Shown: positions 36,044-41,484 of the stretch, piece by piece | Position numbering within the stretch: the stretch's first letter is position 1 | How the letters are laid out: every line of letters starts with the position of its first letter | NCBI GenBank assembly: GCA_016788625.1 | Contig: JAEUQX010000218.1 | Span: 1 to 41,484, forward strand | DNA: 41,484 nucleotides | Direction of reading: 5' to 3' | DNA from: Anaerolineae bacterium | GTDB taxonomy: Bacteria; Chloroflexota; Anaerolineae; Aggregatilineales; Phototrophicaceae | Position numbers and translations under genes: made by a program | Notes under the pieces: model-generated | Seen by the model: only the letters and a program-made list of their open reading frames with translations | Database searches by the model: none | What the model was told of the DNA's origin: nothing

Positions 36044-37783
36044 TTGAGTACAACGGGCCTGATTACTGCCCTGTTCCTGGCCTTGCCGACGGTGATTGTC
36101 GCGTATCTGGGGGTGCGTGCCTGGCAGGTGCGCCGTATTCCTGGGGCGATCAGCTTCATGGCGATGATGGCGATCATGGAAGTCTGGTCGTTGAGCGCCC
36201 TGCTGGTCGTCATCAGTACTGGCGAGCCTGCGGCGCGTTCGTGGCTGACAGTCATGCTGATGACGGTGCCTTATCTGCCTGTGGCGATCTTTGCTACCGC
36301 CGCGCACACCAGCAGTCATGCCGGGCTGCTCAGGCGCCCCTGGTACTGGCGGTTGATTTGGCTGATCATCCCCACGATCACGGCCACTCTGATGTTCACC
36401 AACGCCAGTCACCAGTTCTACATGTACGATATCGTCCTCGTACCAAGCGATGGGCATTACATTGGCTGGACGAATCGCAATGGCGCTTGGTCGATCGTTC
36501 ACCTGACCTACAGTTACGCGCTGGTTCTCTACAGCATCATGCTGCTCATTCGTCATTTTGTGCTGATGCGCTTCCGCACCTATCGCGTCCGCACGCTGCT
36601 GCTGCTGTTCGGGCTAGGGCTGGCTTTCGCTTCGAATGCCTACAGCACCCTTTCCCCGGTTCACACCTTCATCACGCCAGTGGTCTTCAATGTTACCGCC
36701 CCGCTGCTGTATTGGGCCTTGGTTCACTACCGCCTGTTCGACCTTACGCCGATTGCCCGCCATCAGGCCTTCGAGCAGATGCAGGATGCCATTATCATCC
36801 TCGACACGGAGCAGCGGGTGGTGGACGTGAACCGCAGCGCGCTCGCCCTGGCGGTGCAGGAGCCTGTAATCGGCCAGCCTTTCGCCGCCTGTTTTCCGGC
36901 GTTTCAGGATGTGCTGACTGGAGCAGCGCCGTCTGTTCACCAGATGCTCCGCGTGGACGCGGAGGAACTGCGGCACTATGATCTGCGCGTTTCCTCGATA
37001 GAGCGCGACGCAGTGGTGGCCGGAACGATAATCGTGCTGCGCGATGTGACCGAACGGCAGCGCGCCGAAGAACATGCACACCGCCTGGAAATCGAGCGCG
37101 AACGCACTCGTGGCATGGCCGAGTTTGTCACAGCGGCATCACACGAGTTTCGCACGCCGCTAACGATCATCAGCAATGCCAGCTATCTGATCAGCCGGAC
37201 GGACGACAGCGCCAAACGTGCTGAACGCCTCACCCAGATTAACCAGCAAGTCACCGCCCTGACGCAGCTCGTTGCGGCGCTGGTCGAACTGGTGTCGCTG
37301 AATGCTGACGTGAAACTTGATTTTCAAGCTGCTGATCTGAACACACTTGTTCGGACGGCAGCCGAAAATCTGCGTGCCCTGGCCAAGACGCGAAACCAGC
37401 ACATCGACATGCATCTTGCGCCGATAGCCAGCTCGATCAGCGGGCATCCGGCGCATCTGCTGCGCGCGTTTCAGGCTGTTCTTCACAACGCGCTGCGCTT
37501 CAGCCCCGCCGACAGTCATATCATCGTGCGTTCGATGCAGGATGATGAACACATCCTGATCAGCATTGAGGATAAGGGTATCGGTATTTCACCGGAGAAT
37601 CTGCCGCGGATTTTCGACGCCTTTTTTCGCGCCGATGCCGCCCATTCGACGCCGGGCTTTGGCACAGGACTCACCATCGCCCAGCGTGTTGTTGAACTGC
37701 ACGGCGGGACCATTCACGCGAGCAGCACGCTCGGTGCAGGCACGATCATCGAGATGCGCTTTCCGCTGAAGAGCAGAACGTGA
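36044..37783 (+). CDS. 7TM-PAS sensor histidine kinase
   Basis: No ATG lies near the expected start; I chose TTG 36044 (LSTTGLITALFLALP), preceded by a G-rich stretch, giving 579 residues. TTG 35969 would add 25 polar residues before the first helix. The N-terminal 230 residues contain about seven membrane helices of the kind found in histidine kinase N-terminal 7TM sensors. A PAS domain follows (AFEQMQDAIIILDTEQRVVD to IIVLRDVTERQRAEE), then HisKA with ASHEFRTPL (His367) and an ATPase domain with NALRFSPA, EDKGIGISPENL and GTGLTIAQRV. There is no receiver domain and no regulator gene adjacent on the same strand, so its partner is unknown; the receiver encoded at 40527 is a candidate. The gene converges on mutS2 with a 7-nt gap. 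Confidence 0.92.
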   Translation: MSTTGLITALFLALPTVIVAYLGVRAWQVRRIPGAISFMAMMAIMEVWSLSALLVVISTGEPAARSWLTVMLMTVPYLPVAIFATAAHTSSHAGLLRRPWYWRLIWLIIPTITATLMFTNASHQFYMYDIVLVPSDGHYIGWTNRNGAWSIVHLTYSYALVLYSIMLLIRHFVLMRFRTYRVRTLLLLFGLGLAFASNAYSTLSPVHTFITPVVFNVTAPLLYWALVHYRLFDLTPIARHQAFEQMQDAIIILDTEQRVVDVNRSALALAVQEPVIGQPFAACFPAFQDVLTGAAPSVHQMLRVDAEELRHYDLRVSSIERDAVVAGTIIVLRDVTERQRAEEHAHRLEIERERTRGMAEFVTAASHEFRTPLTIISNASYLISRTDDSAKRAERLTQINQQVTALTQLVAALVELVSLNADVKLDFQAADLNTLVRTAAENLRALAKTRNQHIDMHLAPIASSISGHPAHLLRAFQAVLHNALRFSPADSHIIVRSMQDDEHILISIEDKGIGISPENLPRIFDAFFRADAAHSTPGFGTGLTIAQRVVELHGGTIHASSTLGAGTIIEMRFPLKSRT

Positions 37784-37790
37784 CTCTTCC

Positions 37791-40193
37791 TTACGTCAGC
37801 GGCACCATGTGAATGATCGTCACGCCGCCGCCGCCTTCTTTGGGCAGCGCGTCCGTCACTTTCGAGATCAGCGGGTGATGATCGACGCGTTCGCGAACGG
37901 CGTTCTTCAGCGCGCCGGTGCCCTTGCCGTGAATGATGCGCGCGAAGGGCAGACCGGACATGTAGGCCGCGTCGATGTAGGTTTCCAGCCGTTTGAGTGC
38001 CTCGTCCACGCGCTCGCCGCGCAGGTCGAGTTCCAGCCCCGGTGACTGGCCTTTGGGCACGATCGGGTCGGGCGACTTCTCGTACTCGCGCGTATGACCG
38101 CGTTTGATCTGGCGCTTCTCGCTGCGGGTGCGCTGCGTGATTTCATCCATGCCGGCGCGCACACGCAGGCTGCCCACCTGTACCGTCACGCCCTCGCGGT
38201 CAAGCTCGCTGATCGTGCCCTCGGCGTTGAGTTTCGCTAACCAGACGGTATCGCCCAGGCGCGGCTGCCACTCACTCGTGCTGACGACATTTTCGACCTC
38301 GTTGGGCACAGTCAACTGCGAATCCGCCGCCAGTTTAGCGGCTTCGTCCTGTATGGAACGCAGTGTCTCCAGCGGCAGCGAGGCCGTCCGCATCTCGTTA
38401 CGCAGGCGCTTGACCTCGCGCTGGAAGCTGTTGATTTCCTGCTCCGCCTGCCTGCGCGCCGAGGCGATGATGTCGCGGCGTTCGTCCTCGATCTTGTCCA
38501 GGCGCGATTGCAGTTCGGCGCGTTCTTCTTCGAGTTCCTCGCGCAGCGCGACGATGGCAAGCTGGTTGCGACGGATTTCCTCGCGCGTGCGCTGGATTTC
38601 GTCCAGCAGGTCGTCGGCCACCAGGTCTTCGGTCGCGACCATGCCGCGCGCCGCTTCGACGATTTCGGCGTCCAGCCCCAGCCGCGTGGCGATGGCGAGC
38701 GCATTCGAGCGCCCCGGCAGGCCGATGATCAGACGGTAGGTCGGGCGCAGCGTGGCGAGATCGAACTCGACGCTGGCATTGCGCACGCCGGGCGTTTCCA
38801 CGCTGTAGACCTTTAGTTCCGGGTGATGCGTGGTGACGACAGTCGAGACGCTGCGGTTGACCAGATGCGTCAGGATCGCCCGCGCCAGCGCCGAGCCTTC
38901 CGCCGGGTCGGTGCCCGCGCCGAGTTCATCCAGCAGCACCAGCGAGCGTTCATTGCACTCGCGCAAGATCGAAATTGTGTTGGTCATGTGCGAGGAGAAC
39001 GTCGAGAGCGACTGCTCGATGCTCTGCTCGTCGCCAATATCGGCATAGACGCCTTCGAACACGGTGAACTTGGCGTCCTCGGCGGGGACTTGCAGCCCGC
39101 ACTGCGCCATCAGCGTCAGCAGCCCGATGGTCTTGAGTGAGACAGTCTTGCCGCCCGTATTCGGCCCAGTGACGACCAGCACCCAGGTGCCCTCGTCGAG
39201 TTCGACATCGATGGGCACGACGCTGCCTGTGAGCAGTGGGTGACGCGCGGCTTTGCAGTAGATCGTGCTGCCGGGATGCTGCGGGAAGTTCGGACGGGCG
39301 CGGAAGGGCAGCAGCACTGGCTCGGTCGCGCGGATTTCTTCGGCATACAGCGCCTTGGCGAAGACCAGATCGAGATACGCCAGCACCTCGACGGTTCGCA
39401 CGATGTACTCCGACTGCTGACCGACCTCATCGGTGAGCGCCTGGAGGATGCGGCGAATCTCTTTTTCTTCGGCGAGCTGCATTTCGCGGTAGGTGTTGTT
39501 CAGTTCAACAGTCGCCAGCGGCTCGATGAACAGGGTTGCCCCGGAAGAAGACGAGTCATGCACGATACCGGGGATGCGCCCCTTGAATTCGGCCTTGATC
39601 GGGATGACGTAGCGTCCGTTGCGGGTCGTGATGATGGCTTCTTGCAGGTAAGGGGCGTTTGTTCCAGAGGAGATCAGACGGGTGAGGCGGGACTGGAGTT
39701 TATCGTAGGCGATCTTGAGATCGCGGCGGATGACGGCGAGCTGTGGGCTGGCCGTGTCCAGGATTTCACCCTTGTCATTGAGGACGCGGGCGATGGCTTC
39801 CTGCAGCGCGTTGCACTCCTCCGCTTCATTGGCGATGTCGGCCAGCAGCGGGTAGGTGCCCTTCATGCGCCCCAGTGTGCGCTTGATCGTTGTGGCGCGC
39901 CGCAGGGTGTAGCGGATGTCGAGCATGGTCTGTGCGTCGATGAGCACGCCGCGCGTGGCCTGCACCGCCGCGTCACGCACATCGCGCGCGCCGCCCAACG
40001 TCACGTTCACCTTGTTTTCCAGCAGGTGACGCGCTTCGGCGGTTTCCTTCTGCCAGGCCTGCGCCTCTTCCAGGCTGCTGGTGGGATGCAGTTCATACGC
40101 CAACTGCGCGCCCGCCGAGAAGGTGGTATGGCGCGCCAGGTGGTCGAGTATCTTCGGGAGTTCGAGAGTCTGCGTTGATTTTTCGCTGATCAT
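37791..40193 (-). CDS. mutS2: MutS2-type endonuclease/ATPase with Smr domain
   Basis: The ATG at 40193 gives an 800-residue protein of normal MutS2 length; a TTG at 40256 would fall inside the promoter. The core and lever region (1-320) precedes the ABC-type ATPase with Walker A GPNTGGKTVSLKT, signature SLSTFSSHM, Walker B LVLLDELGAGTDP and TTHHPELK. A long coiled coil (about 500-620) follows, then a small beta domain, and the C-terminal Smr domain with LELDLRGERVDEA and IIHGKGTGALK. MutS2 lacks the mismatch-recognition domain of MutS; it is tied to control of recombination and, in other bacteria, to rescue of collided ribosomes. All catalytic motifs are present. Confidence 0.96.
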   Translation of the reverse strand: MISEKSTQTLELPKILDHLARHTTFSAGAQLAYELHPTSSLEEAQAWQKETAEARHLLENKVNVTLGGARDVRDAAVQATRGVLIDAQTMLDIRYTLRRATTIKRTLGRMKGTYPLLADIANEAEECNALQEAIARVLNDKGEILDTASPQLAVIRRDLKIAYDKLQSRLTRLISSGTNAPYLQEAIITTRNGRYVIPIKAEFKGRIPGIVHDSSSSGATLFIEPLATVELNNTYREMQLAEEKEIRRILQALTDEVGQQSEYIVRTVEVLAYLDLVFAKALYAEEIRATEPVLLPFRARPNFPQHPGSTIYCKAARHPLLTGSVVPIDVELDEGTWVLVVTGPNTGGKTVSLKTIGLLTLMAQCGLQVPAEDAKFTVFEGVYADIGDEQSIEQSLSTFSSHMTNTISILRECNERSLVLLDELGAGTDPAEGSALARAILTHLVNRSVSTVVTTHHPELKVYSVETPGVRNASVEFDLATLRPTYRLIIGLPGRSNALAIATRLGLDAEIVEAARGMVATEDLVADDLLDEIQRTREEIRRNQLAIVALREELEEERAELQSRLDKIEDERRDIIASARRQAEQEINSFQREVKRLRNEMRTASLPLETLRSIQDEAAKLAADSQLTVPNEVENVVSTSEWQPRLGDTVWLAKLNAEGTISELDREGVTVQVGSLRVRAGMDEITQRTRSEKRQIKRGHTREYEKSPDPIVPKGQSPGLELDLRGERVDEALKRLETYIDAAYMSGLPFARIIHGKGTGALKNAVRERVDHHPLISKVTDALPKEGGGGVTIIHMVPLT

Positions 40194-40227
40194 GAGCGGT
40201 CTCTGCCAAATATGGGTGAGCGCGAGG

Positions 40228-40256
40228 AGTATAGGATTACGCGGAGGAAAAGTCAA
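40228..40256 (-). promoter_or_regulatory. Sigma-70 promoter for mutS2
   Basis: TTGACT (40256-40251) and TATACT (40233-40228) on the minus strand are exactly 17 nt apart, each matching consensus at five of six positions. Initiation near 40221 leaves a leader of about 28 nt before the ATG at 40193. This supports that start and excludes the upstream TTG. Confidence 0.7.
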
Positions 40257-40373
40257 TCACGGGTTTTTGAAGGGTCAGAATGGGTTATGGTCAGCCGTGC
40301 TGCCGCAGTCGAAATATGGTAGTGGATGCCCAGGGGCAGGGCGCACATTTTATATAGATTTCACAACCACTTG

Positions 40374-40402
40374 TTGATGATGAGAGATAACCACTCTACA
40401 AT
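40374..40402 (+). promoter_or_regulatory. Sigma-70 promoter for the receiver gene
   Basis: TTGATG (40374-40379) and TACAAT (40397-40402) are 17 nt apart and close to consensus. The transcript would start near 40409, giving a leader of about 118 nt before the ATG at 40527, in which I see no obvious structure. Confidence 0.55.
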
Positions 40403-40526
40403 ATGCTAATGGGTTTGAAGTCAGTTAACCGAAAGTCCCGTCCCGCGACACGAGGTGATTTGGCATTATCCCTTTAGCAAGGCACAAACCCGTTACAACT
40501 GCATAATCACGAGTGATCATATACCC

Positions 40527-40907
40527 ATGAAACCGAAACGTATCGCAATTATCGAAGACGAACCTTCTCTGGGGTTGGTCTTCTCCGATGTCTTTTCGTT
40601 GGAAGGCAGCACGATTCTATTGATCCAGGAGGGGGCAGAGGCCGTCCAGAAATTGAAGGCCTTCATGCCGGACATCATTACCCTGGATTTACACCTGCCT
40701 CATGTATCTGGGGTAGAGATTTTGCGGGATATTCGTGCTGACGTGCAGTTGTCCGATTGCAGGGTTATCATCGTCACCGCCGATCCGGGCGCGGCGCAGT
40801 CCGTCGCAGATTTGGCAGACATGGTGCTGATCAAACCGGTATCTCTCACCGACCTGATACAGTTGATTGATCGGCTGAACCGTCTTCCTGCCGTACCGGG
40901 TGAATGA
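40527..40907 (+). CDS. Stand-alone response-regulator receiver protein (126 aa)
   Basis: The ATG at 40527 begins MKPKRIAIIEDEP, the usual opening of a receiver; a longer in-frame start at 40455 adds sequence that does not look like protein. Glu10-Asp11-Glu12 form the acidic site, Asp54 in IITLDLHLPH is the phospho-acceptor, Thr84 the switch residue and Lys103 the conserved Lys in LIKPVS. The protein ends soon after the domain and has no DNA-binding or enzymatic output. It has its own promoter and is divergent from mutS2. The nearest kinase gene lies on the same strand, on the far side of mutS2 (36044-37783). The weak GAGTGA before the start suggests modest translation. Confidence 0.92.
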   Translation: MKPKRIAIIEDEPSLGLVFSDVFSLEGSTILLIQEGAEAVQKLKAFMPDIITLDLHLPHVSGVEILRDIRADVQLSDCRVIIVTADPGAAQSVADLADMVLIKPVSLTDLIQLIDRLNRLPAVPGE

Positions 40908-41023
40908 GGTGGCTGGCGGCCAGGCGCATCGACGGGCGCATGGCTCAGGGGCGCGACATTCCGGCATACTACAACAGCGTGGACGCGATTCCGCAGTTTG
41001 TGGTGGCAGTGGATAGTTTATAG
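40904..41023 (+). CDS. Possible 39-residue reading frame, or remnant of a larger gene
   Basis: The ATG at 40904 overlaps the receiver stop by 4 nt (ATGA), an arrangement common in coupled genes. The frame runs 39 codons to a TAG at 41023; it starts MRWLAARRIDGRMAQGR and ends AIPQFVVAVDSL. The composition looks protein-like, with a hydrophobic end. I do not recognise it. It may be a real small protein coupled to the receiver or the leftover end of a decayed gene. An in-frame stop lies directly upstream of the ATG. Confidence 0.3.
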   Translation: MRWLAARRIDGRMAQGRDIPAYYNSVDAIPQFVVAVDSL

Positions 41024-41122
41024 TCGGTAGTCTATGGTCGAAGTCGCCTTCGTCGTGCGCTGGACGGCAGTATCAGCTTAGCTCTCAGCATTCTCGCTAA
41101 AGACTAATGACTATCGACTTTG
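41022..41122. repeat. Imperfect inverted repeat in the spacer before the SDR gene
   Basis: GTCGGTAGTCTATGGTC (from about 41024) and the complement of GACTAATGACTATCGAC (about 41102-41118) agree at 13 of 17 positions. The arms are about 60 nt apart and each is built of short GTC/AGTC-like units. It may be a dispersed repeat or a small element remnant. Confidence 0.35.
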
Positions 41123-41135
41123 AGAGGCCTACCCC

Positions 41136-41484
41136 ATGACCACACCTACCTCTATCGCGCTCGTCACGGGCGCTAATCGCGGCATCGGCCTGGAGGTCTG
41201 CCGCCAGCTCGCCCAACAGGGCTGGAACGTCATCCTGGGCGCGCGCGACCCTGCTAAAGGAGAGTCCGCCGCTGCTGCCCTGCGCCCCGAGGGATTGAAC
41301 GTGACATTTCAGCCGCTTGACGTGAGCGACGCCGCCAGCATCACCGCCGCCCGCGCCGCCGTCGAGTCGCAGTACGGGCGGCTGGATGCGCTGGTCAACA
41401 ACGCCGCTATCTACTACGACACCTGGCAGCGCGCGGCCAACGCCGACTTCGCGCAGGTGCGCCAGGCCTTCGAGACCAACACGT
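41136..41484 (+). CDS. Short-chain dehydrogenase/reductase, N-terminal part (cut by window edge)
   Basis: The ATG at 41136 has GAGAGG upstream; 116 codons are visible before the right edge. The Rossmann-fold motif VTGANRGIGLEV binds the NAD(P) pyrophosphate, LDVSDAASI is the strand with the Asp that contacts adenine, and ALVNNAAIYYDTW is the NNAG-type motif. The opening ALVTGANRGIGLEVCRQLA resembles carbonyl-reductase-like SDRs, which prefer NADPH. The catalytic Ser, Tyr and Lys lie beyond the window. The gene is separated by about 110 nt from the preceding small reading frame and seems independent of it. Confidence 0.9.
   Translation, partial: MTTPTSIALVTGANRGIGLEVCRQLAQQGWNVILGARDPAKGESAAAALRPEGLNVTFQPLDVSDAASITAARAAVESQYGRLDALVNNAAIYYDTWQRAANADFAQVRQAFETNT

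Noticed and set aside
1..41484. tRNA, rRNA, CRISPR array, insertion sequence or prophage genes
   Set aside because: The intergenic spacers were read through for cloverleaf arms, regularly spaced repeats and transposase motifs; none was convincing.

Overview
The window looks like a chromosomal segment of a G+C-rich bacterium of the phylum Chloroflexota, probably class Anaerolineae or a near relative. The assignment rests on style, not on a search: very large multi-GAF signalling proteins, FHA modules of the kind common in that phylum, M6-like secreted proteins and densely packed genes. No rRNA, tRNA, CRISPR array, transposase or phage gene was seen.

Left part (1-9324). The start of an FAD-dependent oxidoreductase gene (cut by the window edge) follows ychF on the minus strand. 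Divergent from ychF is a two-gene unit, a TIR-FHA protein and a zinc-ribbon membrane protein, resembling a defence or stress-signalling pair. It converges on dnaA. Between dnaA and a PaaI-type thioesterase lies a gene-free, AT-rich stretch with four exact copies of TTGGGATAA/TTATCCCAA plus variants, the best oriC candidate. Next come a RibD/DHFR-like reductase, an ankyrin-repeat protein and, convergent with the latter, a secreted PDZ protein with an apparently dead M6-like peptidase domain.

Central part (9686-32490, minus strand). This is the most striking region: about 23 kb of signalling genes in one direction, most joined by 1-4 nt overlaps or 3-4 nt gaps. In transcription order they are two stand-alone receivers, a soluble eight-GAF protein, three multi-pass membrane GAF proteins, a dCache-HAMP-GAF membrane protein, a 2747-residue hybrid histidine kinase (sensor, HAMP, about ten GAF modules, PAS, HisKA, HATPase, one dead and one intact receiver), and finally a threonine synthase fused to a receiver domain. 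Only one protein is a kinase and no receiver carries a DNA-binding domain. I infer a multi-subunit sensor array feeding one kinase, whose outputs are protein-level, possibly including direct phospho-control of an amino-acid biosynthetic enzyme. An extended -10 promoter (TGC-TATAAT) sits upstream of the first gene.

Right part (32503-41484). A cyclophilin, an OFA-like MFS transporter, a secreted protein with two tandem related halves and a 7TM-PAS histidine kinase run on the plus strand and meet mutS2. Divergent from mutS2 is a single receiver gene, followed by a 39-codon reading frame of unknown status and the start of a short-chain dehydrogenase cut by the window edge.
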